DNA from: Arthrobacter tumbae
GTDB lineage: Bacteria; Actinomycetota; Actinomycetes; Actinomycetales; Micrococcaceae
Reading direction: 5' to 3'
Assembly (NCBI RefSeq): GCF_016907495.1
Contig: NZ_JAFBCC010000001.1
Span: forward strand, 682,001-746,000
Length of the DNA: 64,000 nt
Every line of letters begins with the position of its first letter. The first letter of the stretch is position 1. The translations under genes and the position numbers were made by a program. The notes under the pieces are model-generated. The model was not told the origin of the DNA. It was given only the letters and a program-made list of their open reading frames with translations, and searched no databases. Below are positions 18,433 to 26,959 of this stretch, piece by piece.

Positions 18433-19529
18433 CAGAAGTATCCGTCTTTCTTGCGGTCTTCCATGGCGGCTTCCGAGATCCGGTCGTCCGCGCGGGTGGC
18501 GCCGCGTTCGGTGAGTGTGCTGAGGGCGACTTCGCGGACTACTGCCGACACGTCCGCCGCATCTGATTCGACGGCGCCGGTGCAGGACATGTCACCGACC
18601 GTGCGGTAGCGGACCGTGCGCGTTTCCACCGTCTCCCGCTCGGTGGGCTGCGAGACCTCCCCCACTGCGCGCCACATGCCATCGCGGCTGAAGACCTCGC
18701 GCTCGTGGGCGTAGTACAGGCCCGGCAGCTCGATGTTCTCGCGCTCGATGTAGCGCCAGACATCAAGCTCGGTCCAGTTGCTGATGGGGAACGCCCGGAC
18801 GTGCTGACCGACGGTGTGCCGCCCGTTGTACAGGTTCCACAACTCCGGCCGCTGGTTGCGCGGGTCCCATTGGCCGAACTCGTCACGCAGGCTCAGGATC
18901 CGCTCTTTGGCGCGGGCCTTGTCCTCATCGCGTCTTCCGCCGCCGAAGACGGCGTCGAACTTGTTCGCGTTGATGGTGTCGAGCAGCGGAACGGTCTGCA
19001 GCGGGTTGCGTGTCCCGTCGGCGCGGTCGCTCAGTTCGCCGCGGTCGATGTACTCCTGAACCGACCCAACAACCAGCCTTATTCCGAGCCGCTCCACCGT
19101 CCGGTCCCGGAACTCCAGAACCTCGGGAAAGTTGTGGCCGGTGTCGACGTGCAGCACCGGGAACGGAACCTTGCCGGGCCAGAACGCCTTCGTAGCGAGG
19201 TGCAGCATGACCACGGAGTCCTTGCCGCCGGAAAACAGCAAAGCGGGCCGCTCAAACTCGGCGACAACTTCCCGAATAATGTGGATCGCTTCGGACTCCA
19301 ACGCATCCAATGAGCTCAAGCGGTGCGTGGCTCCACCGATGCGGTCTTGGGAAGACGATTCCGCGCTGAGGGGACTTGCCTGCTGAGCCGGAACCGCTGA
19401 TGCCGCCCAGGGAGTGGCATCGGGCCTATCGGAGCCGCGTGCCGGGTCGATCGAAGATCGGCCGCGCGGCGAAGGGGTGGGGGCGGAGCCGGCACCGCTG
19501 GCGAGGAACGTGTTCGTTGATGAGCTCAT
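18432..19529 (-). CDS. cysD: Sulfate adenylyltransferase subunit 2, with N-terminal extension
   Basis: PP-loop ATP pyrophosphatase-type subunit that adenylylates sulfate with CysN. The SGGKDSVV P-loop-like motif (LLFSGGKDSVVMLHL) and the conserved C-terminus ending MEDRKKDGYF are typical. The protein is 365 residues because ATG 19529 overlaps the cysH stop (ATGA); the family is usually about 300-310 and starts near LSSLDALESEAIHI. The extra 70 or so residues are rich in Ser, Ala and Pro and look disordered. Either the extension is real or translation starts internally. Confidence 0.93.
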   Translation of the reverse strand: MSSSTNTFLASGAGSAPTPSPRGRSSIDPARGSDRPDATPWAASAVPAQQASPLSAESSSQDRIGGATHRLSSLDALESEAIHIIREVVAEFERPALLFSGGKDSVVMLHLATKAFWPGKVPFPVLHVDTGHNFPEVLEFRDRTVERLGIRLVVGSVQEYIDRGELSDRADGTRNPLQTVPLLDTINANKFDAVFGGGRRDEDKARAKERILSLRDEFGQWDPRNQRPELWNLYNGRHTVGQHVRAFPISNWTELDVWRYIERENIELPGLYYAHEREVFSRDGMWRAVGEVSQPTERETVETRTVRYRTVGDMSCTGAVESDAADVSAVVREVALSTLTERGATRADDRISEAAMEDRKKDGYF

Positions 19530-20272
19530 TGGTGGATTCCGCACTCTGTCTTCGCTAGGCCGGCCCAGCGGCCGGCTCTCGGGTCTTCTCCTGGGGCTAC
19601 CGGGCGTGTACACGGCTTGCAGCCGATTGAGGGGTAGCCATTGGACAGGAGCATGTTCACGGGAACCTGGTGTTCGCCCGCGTAGTCGAGGAGCTCGTCG
19701 AACGTCCAGGCGGCGAGCGGGTTGATCTTGACCAGGTTGTGGACGTGGTCCCAGGTGACCAGCGGCGTATTGGTCCGGGTGGGGGCCTCGTCGCGGCGGA
19801 CGCCGGTGAACCACACCTCGTAGCCGGCGAGAGCCTTCTTGAGGGGGCCCATCTTCCGGAGCGCGCAGCACTGAGCGGGGTCCCGGTTGAACAGGTCCTT
19901 GCCATAGGCGGCGTCCTGCTCGGCAACGGTCTGCTCGGGCAGAACGTCGACGATCGTGACGTTGAGCTGGTCGGCGACTTCGTTCCGGGTGATGTGCGTT
20001 TCGGTGAAGTGGTAGCCGGTTTCAAGGAACAGCACGTCTACGCCGGGGAACTGCTGCGACACCAGGTGCGGAAGAACGGCGTCGGCCATGGAACAGGCGA
20101 CAGCGGCCTGGGACAGGTCGAAGTTGCGTGCTACCCAGGCGATGACCTCGCCGGCGGAGGAGTCCCAGCCAAGCTCCTCGGCACCCGTGGCGGCGAGCGC
20201 CTTCAGCTCGGCTTCCGGGCGGCGGAACTGCGTAGCGGTTTCAACGGCAACGCTCTCAGATGACGGGGTCAC
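19526..20272 (-). CDS. cysH: Adenylyl-sulfate (APS) reductase, [4Fe-4S] type
   Basis: Thioredoxin-dependent reductase of 248 residues that turns APS into sulfite. The paired cysteines QCCALRK and GCKPCTRP mark the iron-sulfur APS-reducing class rather than PAPS reductases, and the C-terminal catalytic cysteine is in ECGIHQ. The GTG start overlaps the sulfite reductase stop (GTGA), and the gene's own stop overlaps cysD, so translation is probably coupled along the operon. Confidence 0.94.
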   Translation of the reverse strand: MTPSSESVAVETATQFRRPEAELKALAATGAEELGWDSSAGEVIAWVARNFDLSQAAVACSMADAVLPHLVSQQFPGVDVLFLETGYHFTETHITRNEVADQLNVTIVDVLPEQTVAEQDAAYGKDLFNRDPAQCCALRKMGPLKKALAGYEVWFTGVRRDEAPTRTNTPLVTWDHVHNLVKINPLAAWTFDELLDYAGEHQVPVNMLLSNGYPSIGCKPCTRPVAPGEDPRAGRWAGLAKTECGIHQ

Positions 20273-22005
20273 TGCAGCACTCCTTCCTCAACACGGTGCG
20301 CCCACTGGGCGAAGGTCTCGTTCTCCTGGCGGCCATCGACATAGCGGCGGACCACGCGCTCGACGTAGTCGGGCAGGTTCTCGACGGTGACTTTCAGACC
20401 GCGGATGGTGCGGCCGAGGCCTGCCTCGCCACGGTCAACGGAGGCCAGCCCGCCGCCGAGGTGCACCTGGAAACCGGGCGTAGGGTCGCCGTCGGGCGTG
20501 GGTAGCATCATGCCCTTGAGGCCGATGTCCGCGGTCTGGATGCGGGCGCAGGAGTTGGGGCAGCCGTTGATGTTCAGCGCAATAGGCTGGGTGAGGGTTC
20601 CGCTGTCAACGAGGTCCGCGAGGCGGCGCTCGAGTTCCGCGATGGCTGTGGCGGCGGTGACCTTGGTTTCCACGATGGCGAGCTTGCAGAACTCAATGCC
20701 CGTGCACGCGATGGTGGAGCGGCGAAACAGGGACGGCCGGGCGGAGAGGCCCAGCGCGTCAAGTTTCGAGATGAGCGGCTCCACCCGGTCCTTCTCGACG
20801 TCGAGGATCACGAGCTTCTGATGCGGCGTGGTGCGCAGCCGGGTGGAGCCGTGTGCCTCGAGGGTGTCGGCAAGTGAGGTCAGGGTGGTTCCGGAGACCC
20901 GGCCAACTGTCGGCGAGACGCCGATGAAGAACTTGCCGTCCTTCTGCTCGTGGACGCCGATGTGGTCCCCCGGCGTATCAGGCTTGGGTGCTGCGGGACC
21001 GTCGGGGAGCTCGAAGCCGAGGTACTCGTCCTGGAGGACCTGGCGGAATTTCTCGGTGCCCCAGTCGTTGAGGAGGAATTTCAGGCGGGCTTTGGTGCGC
21101 ATGCGGCGGTAGCCGTAGTCGCGGAAGATGCTGGTCACGCCAAGCCAGACCTCGGCGGCGACCTCGGGCGTGACGAAGACGCCTAGCCGCTCGGCAAGCC
21201 GCGGGTTGGTGGAGAGCCCGCCGCCCACCCAGAGGTCGTAGCCGGCGCCGAGCTCGGGGTGCACCACGCCGACCAGTGCGAAGTCGTTGATCTCATGCAC
21301 CACGTCCTGGCTGGGGTGGCCGGTGATCGCGGTCTTGTACTTGCGCGGGAGGTTCGCCAGTTCGGGGTCTCCGATGAACCGTTCGCTCAGTTCGCGGATC
21401 AGCGGGGTGGGGTCGAGGATCTCGTCCTTCACGATGCCCGCCACGGGAGAACCGAGGATCACGCGGGGAACGTCGCCGCAGGCCTCGGTTGTGGAGAGAC
21501 CGACGGTCTCAAGGCGGTTCCAGATCTCCGGGACGTCCTCGACGCGGATCCAGTGCAGCTGGATGTTCTGGCGGTCCGTGAGGTCTGCAGAGTCGCGGGC
21601 GAACTCGGTGGAGATGCCGCCGATCACCCGCAGCTGGTGGGTGGTGAGCGCGCCGCCGTCGATGCGCACGCGGAGCATGAAGTACTTGTCTTCGAGTTCG
21701 TGCGGTTCGAGCGTAGCTGTTTTGCCGCCGTCGATACCCTGCCTGCGCTGCGTGTAGAGGCCCCACCAGCGGAAGCGCCCATGCAGGTCCGTGCCATCGA
21801 TTGAATCGAAGCCGTTTTTCGCGTAAATCTGCTCGATCCGCTCACGGACGTTGAGCCCGTTGTCCTCCTGCTTCCAGATTTCATTGGGATTCAGGGGCGT
21901 GGTGCCGTCAACCTTCCACTGGCCGTGCGGCTTGGCCGCCGGCCGGGGTGCGCGCGGCTTTCGCCCGGCGTCAGGGGCTGCATCGGTCGCGAGTGAACTC
22001 GTCAT
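20269..22005 (-). CDS. Ferredoxin-dependent sulfite reductase (nitrite/sulfite reductase family)
   Basis: Siroheme and [4Fe-4S] hemoprotein of 578 residues performing six-electron reduction of sulfite to sulfide. The cluster ligands are visible as CTGIEFC (C-x5-C) and GCPNSC (C-x3-C), with two ferrodoxin-like half domains before each siroheme-binding half. As the first gene of the cys operon in an APS-reductase context, sulfite rather than nitrite is the expected substrate. ATG 22005 sits 6 nt after a TACTGT box with TTGAAG 18 nt further upstream, so the mRNA may be leaderless; no Shine-Dalgarno is visible. Confidence 0.92.
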   Translation of the reverse strand: MTSSLATDAAPDAGRKPRAPRPAAKPHGQWKVDGTTPLNPNEIWKQEDNGLNVRERIEQIYAKNGFDSIDGTDLHGRFRWWGLYTQRRQGIDGGKTATLEPHELEDKYFMLRVRIDGGALTTHQLRVIGGISTEFARDSADLTDRQNIQLHWIRVEDVPEIWNRLETVGLSTTEACGDVPRVILGSPVAGIVKDEILDPTPLIRELSERFIGDPELANLPRKYKTAITGHPSQDVVHEINDFALVGVVHPELGAGYDLWVGGGLSTNPRLAERLGVFVTPEVAAEVWLGVTSIFRDYGYRRMRTKARLKFLLNDWGTEKFRQVLQDEYLGFELPDGPAAPKPDTPGDHIGVHEQKDGKFFIGVSPTVGRVSGTTLTSLADTLEAHGSTRLRTTPHQKLVILDVEKDRVEPLISKLDALGLSARPSLFRRSTIACTGIEFCKLAIVETKVTAATAIAELERRLADLVDSGTLTQPIALNINGCPNSCARIQTADIGLKGMMLPTPDGDPTPGFQVHLGGGLASVDRGEAGLGRTIRGLKVTVENLPDYVERVVRRYVDGRQENETFAQWAHRVEEGVLQ

Positions 22006-22011
22006 GTAAAG

Positions 22012-22041
22012 ACAGTAGGACTGGCCTCGGAAGCCCTTCAA
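22012..22041 (-). promoter_or_regulatory. Promoter of the sulfate assimilation operon
   Basis: On the minus strand, -35 TTGAAG (22036-22041) and -10 TACTGT (22012-22017) are separated by 18 nt, and the -10 is 6 nt from the sulfite reductase ATG. This predicts a start site at or next to the initiation codon and a single transcript running through to fprA copy 2. Confidence 0.5.
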
Positions 22042-22134
22042 AGGTCCGGCAACACCCGTTCACGTGAGGACACAACGCGTCACAATGCCGACAGGGTCTT
22101 GACAGGACTGGCGCGCCGTCGGATTTTGCGCGGC

Positions 22135-22902
22135 TCAGGGTCTGGCGCACGCCTTGACGAGGGGTCTGCAGGCCCGGCCACAATCCCTGGCGGGGTCAGG
22201 AGCCTGAAGGCGGCTTGCGGCGTCGTCGTACCGGGCAAGCGCAATCTCAGCGAGCGCCCTCGACGGAAGCAGCGGCGCACTCACCACGGCGCCCTCGGCC
22301 TTGGCGAGCTGATCATGGAAGTAGCCGGGAGCCAGGAGATAGGACGCGACCGCCGGAGCGGCGCCGTCCTCCTGCGCCTCTGCAACCGCTTCCGGAACGG
22401 ATGGGCTCGCGCTTGCCCCGTACCCGACCACGATCCGCCCGGGCCGCAGCTCACCGAGTTGCGCGGCCAGTTCCTCGACGTCCACAGCCGCGCAGGCGTC
22501 CGAAGAACCCGCCGCAGCAAGCACGACGGCGGCACCCGGCAGCACGCGCGCTTCCTCCAGCCGCTGCTGCAGCAGCTCCGCAAGCCGCGGGTCAGGGCCC
22601 AGCGGAGCGGCGGCGAACGTGTTGGGGCGGCTCCGCACCGCTTCGGCGATGTCCACCTTCACGTGATAGCCCACTGACAACAGCAGCGGCACGATGACGG
22701 CCGGGCCGTCCGGCAGCGACGCCACCACCTCGGGAAGGTCAGGTTCCTGGACGTCGACATAGGCTTCCCGGATGTCCAGCTCCGGGCGCAGGGCCCGCAT
22801 CTCATCCCGCAGCTGATTGACGGCAGCCTGCCCCTCAGAGCTGCTGGTGCCGTGTGAACAGGCGATCAGGACGGGGTGTTTCGGCGTCTGCATGTTGGCC
22901 AT
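22135..22902 (-). CDS. Sirohydrochlorin chelatase (CbiX/SirB family)
   Basis: Metal-chelatase fold of 255 residues made of two CbiX-like halves. The N-terminal half carries LIACSHGTSS with a candidate metal-binding histidine (H17) and VGYHVKVDI with a second. It would insert Fe2+ into sirohydrochlorin to give siroheme for the sulfite reductase immediately downstream. The 129-nt gap before that gene contains the sulfite reductase promoter, so this gene may be transcribed separately or read through into it. Confidence 0.88.
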   Translation of the reverse strand: MANMQTPKHPVLIACSHGTSSSEGQAAVNQLRDEMRALRPELDIREAYVDVQEPDLPEVVASLPDGPAVIVPLLLSVGYHVKVDIAEAVRSRPNTFAAAPLGPDPRLAELLQQRLEEARVLPGAAVVLAAAGSSDACAAVDVEELAAQLGELRPGRIVVGYGASASPSVPEAVAEAQEDGAAPAVASYLLAPGYFHDQLAKAEGAVVSAPLLPSRALAEIALARYDDAASRLQAPDPARDCGRACRPLVKACARP

Positions 22903-22955
22903 TGAAGCACCCGCCTGCGACTATTGACAGTTGTGTCCCGTAACGCAGAGACCTC

Positions 22956-23591
22956 ATGAACGCGCCGCTGATCCTTGACCTGTTCGGCGTTTTCTTCTTC
23001 GCCATGTCCGGATCACTGTTGGCGGCGCGCAAGGGGTTCGATCTGATCGGCTCGCTGCTGCTGGCATCCCTCGCCTCGCTGGGAGGAGGCGTGGCACGCG
23101 ACCTGATCATCGACGTCGAGCCCGTTGCGTTTTCCAACCCCCTCTACCTGGTGCCGCCGCTGCTCGCTACTGTTCTGGTGTACTTCCTGTATTCCGGGAT
23201 TGAGAAGGCGAGCCGACCGCTGGTGCTCTTCGATGCCGGAGGGCTGGCGCTGTTCTGCATTGTCGGTGCGCTCAAGGCAATCAACGAGGGCCTCAATCCC
23301 GTCGCGGCAGTGCTGTTGGGCGTGACAACCGCCGTCGGCGGAGGGCTGCTGCGCGACGTCGTCGCGAACGAGGTGCCGCAGCTGTTCACGGGTGACCTGT
23401 ATGCACTTCCCGCCTTCCTCGGTGCAACGCTGACTGTTGCGCTGGCGGAGCTGGAGCTGTTCAACGTGGTGACGGGCATCGTCGTCGCTGTGCTGGTGTT
23501 CACGCTCCGGGTGATGGCCTGGCGATCGGGCTGGCATGCGCCCCTCGCGGCCCAGGACGCACGTCGCAACGACCCCCCGGCCACGGGATAG
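22956..23591 (+). CDS. Trimeric intracellular cation (TRIC)-like channel family membrane protein
   Basis: UPF0126/TRIC-family protein of 211 residues with about seven membrane segments in two repeated halves. Each half carries the glycine-rich signature: LASLGGGVARDLIID and TTAVGGGLLRDVVANEVPQ. Family members form K+-selective trimeric channels, though some prokaryotic ones have been linked to glycine transport. It is divergent from cbiX, with no functional link visible. Confidence 0.88.
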   Translation: MNAPLILDLFGVFFFAMSGSLLAARKGFDLIGSLLLASLASLGGGVARDLIIDVEPVAFSNPLYLVPPLLATVLVYFLYSGIEKASRPLVLFDAGGLALFCIVGALKAINEGLNPVAAVLLGVTTAVGGGLLRDVVANEVPQLFTGDLYALPAFLGATLTVALAELELFNVVTGIVVAVLVFTLRVMAWRSGWHAPLAAQDARRNDPPATG

Positions 23592-23627
23592 GATGAGGTC
23601 ATCCCCCTGACACCACGTGGAGCCACT

Positions 23628-24050
23628 GTGACCGAGCTGTTCCTGGATAAATTCCGCGCCCTCGTACCCGCCTATTTCGAGGAACCGTGGGAGCCGGAAG
23701 ACGGCCTCTCCGAAACTGAGCTGGCAGAGCTGCGCGAAGGTCAGGATTTTCCACTTCCAATGGCCGTGCACGAGTTCTACCTCGCGGTCGGTGCCTCCGA
23801 AGACCTCATGGAAGCGTTCCACTATGTGTGGGATCCGGATGAGCTGGAGATCGAGGACGGCTTCCTGCTCTTCATGGAGGACGTGGATGAGAAGTTTGTC
23901 TGGGGTATCAAGGCAGACCAGCTGACCGTTCCGGATCCGATCGTCTGGCGGCGCAACAACGCCCGTGCTTCCTGGAAAAATGAGGAAGGAACGTTCAGCG
24001 AGTTCATGCTCGACATGTTCGACTGGGTGTTCGACGACGAGGCAGAATGA
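23628..24050 (+). CDS. SMI1/KNR4-like small acidic protein
   Basis: Acidic protein of 140 residues, many Trp, Phe, Asp and Glu, no signal or membrane segment. The central pattern (LPMAVHEFYLAVGASEDLMEAFHYVWDPDEL) resembles the SUKH/SMI1-KNR4 fold, where the first helices read as xLPxxxxxFYxxxG. Such proteins include immunity proteins of toxin systems, but no toxin gene is beside it. The start is GTG 23628 with GTGGAG upstream. It overlaps the HIT gene by 4 nt and is probably co-translated with it. Confidence 0.7.
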   Translation: MTELFLDKFRALVPAYFEEPWEPEDGLSETELAELREGQDFPLPMAVHEFYLAVGASEDLMEAFHYVWDPDELEIEDGFLLFMEDVDEKFVWGIKADQLTVPDPIVWRRNNARASWKNEEGTFSEFMLDMFDWVFDDEAE

Positions 24051-24520
24051 CCTGGACCACGCACGCTCCCGCGGGGTACGAGTGCCCGTTCTGCGATCTG
24101 GCGTCGGGTGAATTCCGGTTCCCGACCAATCTCTGCAGGCCCGGCGACCTGATCTACTCGGATGACCTGGTGCTGGCGTTCATCGCTTCCCACGGCTTCG
24201 AGCCGAATCCCGGGCACGTCCTGGTGACACCGCGCGCCCACTATGAGCTGCTGTATGAACTGCCCGACGACGTCGCCGGCCGCATCATGACTGTCACCCG
24301 CGACATGGCGATTGCCATCAAGCGCGCGTGGAACCCTGACGGCGTCTCGACCCGCCAGCATAATGAGCCGGCCGGGAGCCAGCACGTCTGGCACTATCAC
24401 CAGCACGTGCTCCCCCGCTGGCACGACGACGGCTTCTACTTCACGCCGAAGCGCCCCATCGTGGACCCCGCCATCCGGGCCCGCAAGGCAGGCGAACTCC
24501 GGGCCGCGTTGGGCCTCTAG
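24047..24520 (+). CDS. HIT-family hydrolase/nucleotide-binding protein
   Basis: Histidine-triad protein of 157 residues. The active-site triad HYHQHV has H116, H118 and H120, with H113 just before. N-terminal CPFC (C13, C16) matches the zinc-binding position of many HIT proteins. It probably hydrolyses a nucleoside phosphoramidate, dinucleoside polyphosphate or similar. Translation is coupled to the SMI1-like gene through an ATGA overlap. Confidence 0.88.
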   Translation: MTWTTHAPAGYECPFCDLASGEFRFPTNLCRPGDLIYSDDLVLAFIASHGFEPNPGHVLVTPRAHYELLYELPDDVAGRIMTVTRDMAIAIKRAWNPDGVSTRQHNEPAGSQHVWHYHQHVLPRWHDDGFYFTPKRPIVDPAIRARKAGELRAALGL

Positions 24521-24536
24521 ATCCTGCGCCTCCGCG

Positions 24537-24640
24537 CACAATCCGGCACTTTCCGGCGCGATCCGTGGGCTGCTACGCCGTTGCACCCCGAGAATCTGCG
24601 GATTTGGACGGGTCCAACTGAGAGAAGCTGCAGGATTGTG
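24537..24640. repeat. Inverted-repeat element A, left of the DUF559/AbiEi gene
   Basis: A 104-nt interval bounded by CACAATCCGGCA (24537-24548) and TGCAGGATTGTG (24629-24640), complementary with one mismatch. A second interval with the same ends and the same arm-to-arm distance of 92 nt lies on the far side of the nuclease gene (25581-25684). The interiors do not align obviously. Confidence 0.6.
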
Positions 24641-24741
24641 TTCGGTCACCATTCCTCCACATGCCCCCGGGTGCAGCTCATTCTGTCCACATAGGGGCAC
24701 TCGGAAGCTCGACGGCCACTCAAGCGGTCTGAACTGACCGG

Positions 24742-25572
24742 ATGGACCCAGTTGCACAATTGCGCCGAGTCGGCGGTGTCGCGCCGGTTCGAACGCTCCG
24801 CGAACGTGGTGTCAGCCGACGTGCTATCGATCACGCCGTCAGTTCAGGGGCGATCCTGAAGGTAAGACGGGGAGTATTGGCCGTGCCCGATGCGCCTTCG
24901 GATTTCCTGACGGCAGTAGGTCACAACGGGCGCCTCACCTGCGTTTCGGCGGCCGGCCACTTCGGCCTCTGGTGCCTGGATTCGACAGGGCCGCTGCATC
25001 TACGGTGTCCTGATGGAGCCAGCGGCGTCCATGTGAATCACAGATCACTTAGCGCGCCGCCTCATCCCAACCTTCCGTTGGCGGGTTTGGGTGACGTGCT
25101 TTTACACGCGCTCCGCTGCAGGCCGCTGCCAGAAGCCGTCGTGATGGTCGAAAGCGCCGTCAGACGAGGCGAGATTGCCCTGTCATTCCTCTTCAATCAC
25201 CTGGCTGGAGACCGAAACGGAAGGGCACGTACTGCGCTTCAACAAGTGACCGGATGCGCAGAATCACCCATCGAAGTGGTCGCCAGACTGCTGTTCGTCG
25301 GGGCTGGGTTTCATGTGGAGACTCAGGCGCGCATCGAAGGGGTCGGACGAGTGGACTTCCTGCTTGATGGCTTCCTCGTCGTGGAGATCGACGGAGCAGC
25401 ATTCCACTCAGACCGCAAGGCACTTCGACGAGACCACCGCCGCAACAACTCGACCCTCCTCAACGGCTACCTCATTCTCCGCTACGGCTATGAGGACGTC
25501 ATGTTCGAGCAGCAAGCGATGCTGGACGAGATCCGGTTGGCATTGCGCCAACGTCGGCCGCACAGGGCGTGA
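24742..25572 (+). CDS. AbiEi-like antitoxin N-domain fused to DUF559 (Vsr-like) endonuclease domain
   Basis: Protein of 276 residues. The N-terminus (1-60) is a winged-helix segment of the AbiEi antitoxin type (VAPVRTLRERGVSRRAI then LKVRRGVLAVP). The C-terminal part (170-270) is a DUF559/Vsr-like endonuclease fold with candidate catalytic residues E178 (SPIE), D205 (GRVDFL), E215 and D217 (VEIDG) and H222. Such proteins are common, often multi-copy and mostly uncharacterised in actinobacteria. No AbiEii toxin partner is adjacent. The gene is transcribed alone and framed by two matching inverted-repeat elements, which suggests a small mobile or self-propagating cassette. Confidence 0.82.
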   Translation: MDPVAQLRRVGGVAPVRTLRERGVSRRAIDHAVSSGAILKVRRGVLAVPDAPSDFLTAVGHNGRLTCVSAAGHFGLWCLDSTGPLHLRCPDGASGVHVNHRSLSAPPHPNLPLAGLGDVLLHALRCRPLPEAVVMVESAVRRGEIALSFLFNHLAGDRNGRARTALQQVTGCAESPIEVVARLLFVGAGFHVETQARIEGVGRVDFLLDGFLVVEIDGAAFHSDRKALRRDHRRNNSTLLNGYLILRYGYEDVMFEQQAMLDEIRLALRQRRPHRA

Positions 25573-25580
25573 ACCATGTG

Positions 25581-25684
25581 CACAATTCTGCAGGTTCTTG
25601 TTGGCTGCTTCCCCGACGCTTCAGTGAACAGGCGGGCGCGCTCCGCTGTACTCGGAGAAAACGGCCAGAAGTTGCAGGATTGTG
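25581..25684. repeat. Inverted-repeat element B, right of the DUF559/AbiEi gene
   Basis: Bounded by CACAATTCTGCA (25581-25592) and TGCAGGATTGTG (25673-25684), complementary with one mismatch and the same 92-nt spacing as element A. The right 12-mer is identical to that of element A. It lies between the nuclease stop and the converging polyprenyl synthase. Confidence 0.6.
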
Positions 25685-25709
25685 CTCCCGCGCCGGCAAT
25701 ACCCGCGAG

Positions 25710-26813
25710 TCAGACGTCGCGGCTGACGACCGCCTGCGCAAAGCTCGCCAGGGCGGTCTTGACCATGCTGTCAGGCAACGGGTCGAGCGCGGTCACGGCG
25801 TCTTCCGCCCACTGCTTCGCGACCGTCCAGGCCTGCTGGGTGGCGGAGTGCTCGCGAAGAGCGGACACAGCTTCAGCCAGGGCTTCATCGGACCTCAGAT
25901 CGCCGTCGACCAGCTCTAGCACGCGCTGCGCGGAATCGTCACCGGACGCTGCCGCCTGCCGCAGCAGCAGCACGGGCAGCGTCGGCACGCCCTCGCGCAG
26001 ATCAGTGCCCGGGGACTTGCCTGATTTGTCCTTCAGCCCAGTGACATCGATGACGTCGTCAGCCAGCTGGAACGCCACTCCGACCTTCTCGCCGTAGGAC
26101 ACCATGACGTCCACGGCGGACGCCGGCGCATCCGCGAAGATTGCGCCCAGCTGCCCGGACGCGGCGACCAGCGAACCGGTTTTGTCCGCAATGACCGACA
26201 GATAGTGTTCTACCGGATCCTCGCCGTCCCGTGGGCCGACCGTCTCATGCAGCTGGCCCAGGCACAGCCGCTCAAAGGTGCGCGCCTGAATACCCAGCGC
26301 ACGGGATCCCAATTCCGAGACCAGGATCGACGCCCGCGCGAAAATCAGGTCCCCGGTCAGGATGGCCACGGAGTTGCCCCACACTTCGTGGGCCGTGGGG
26401 GCACCGCGGCGGTAGGGCGCGGAGTCCATGACGTCGTCGTGATAGAGCGTTGCCAGATGAGTCAGTTCGACGACGACGGCGGCAACCACCACCTCCGCCT
26501 TGCGTGCGTCCCCCAGATGGGAGGCGAGGATGGTCAGCAGCGGACGGATTCGCTTGCCGCCGGCTTCGACCAGGTGACGGGAGGTGGCATCGGCCAGCGG
26601 GTCGGAACTGGAGATCGCTTCGCGCAACTGCTTCTCGACCTTGGCCAGGCATGTCGACACCGCAGGACCAAGCTCCGGGTCCTCAGCGATCAGGGCGAAA
26701 CCCGCCGGCAGGTGCATCCCGGTAGCGATCACACCGGTGCTCGGGTCCAGCTCGTCGATGAGCGGCCGCGGGTGGCCAGCGCGGGTCCAGCTGGTGTGGG
26801 GGGAATCCGTCAT
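25710..26813 (-). CDS. Polyprenyl diphosphate synthase (menaquinone side chain)
   Basis: Trans-isoprenyl diphosphate synthase of 367 residues. The first aspartate-rich motif DDVMD is at 126-130 (LYHDDVMD), the second is in LADDVID, and GGKRIRP precedes them. It elongates allylic diphosphates with isopentenyl diphosphate. The neighbouring menJ and menG point to the menaquinone tail as its product. ATG 26813 is chosen because TAGGCT lies 7 nt upstream in the leaderless layout and the 36 extra upstream codons show no family similarity. Confidence 0.9.
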   Translation of the reverse strand: MTDSPHTSWTRAGHPRPLIDELDPSTGVIATGMHLPAGFALIAEDPELGPAVSTCLAKVEKQLREAISSSDPLADATSRHLVEAGGKRIRPLLTILASHLGDARKAEVVVAAVVVELTHLATLYHDDVMDSAPYRRGAPTAHEVWGNSVAILTGDLIFARASILVSELGSRALGIQARTFERLCLGQLHETVGPRDGEDPVEHYLSVIADKTGSLVAASGQLGAIFADAPASAVDVMVSYGEKVGVAFQLADDVIDVTGLKDKSGKSPGTDLREGVPTLPVLLLRQAAASGDDSAQRVLELVDGDLRSDEALAEAVSALREHSATQQAWTVAKQWAEDAVTALDPLPDSMVKTALASFAQAVVSRDV

Positions 26814-26928
26814 GGGTCTAAGCCTATCGGGCGAGGGACCCGATGCGAGCGCAGCGAGTTGGAGGACCCCAAACCGGGGAGTTTTGTACAGGTCTAGTGG
26901 ATTCCAGGCGATGGAACCCACCGGAGGT

Positions 26929-26942
26929 GCGCAAAAGTTCCC
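26929..26942. repeat. GCGCAAAAGTTCCC word shared with the 36.2-kb palindrome
   Basis: This 14-mer is identical to one end of each arm of the 68-nt palindrome at 36204-36271. It lies between the polyprenyl synthase and menJ, next to an imperfect hairpin (26897-26905 with 26913-26921). It may be the remnant of the same dispersed element. Confidence 0.45.
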
Positions 26943-26959
26943 AAGGGGTTTCGGGTTAC

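Noticed and set aside
23628..24520. SMI1-like gene and HIT gene as a toxin-immunity pair
   Set aside because: SMI1/SUKH proteins can be immunity proteins, but HIT hydrolases are housekeeping-like and no polymorphic toxin is present; the coupling is better read as an ordinary operon.
24742..25572. Complete AbiE toxin-antitoxin system
   Set aside because: Only the AbiEi-like winged-helix part is present, fused to a nuclease domain; there is no AbiEii nucleotidyltransferase gene next to it.
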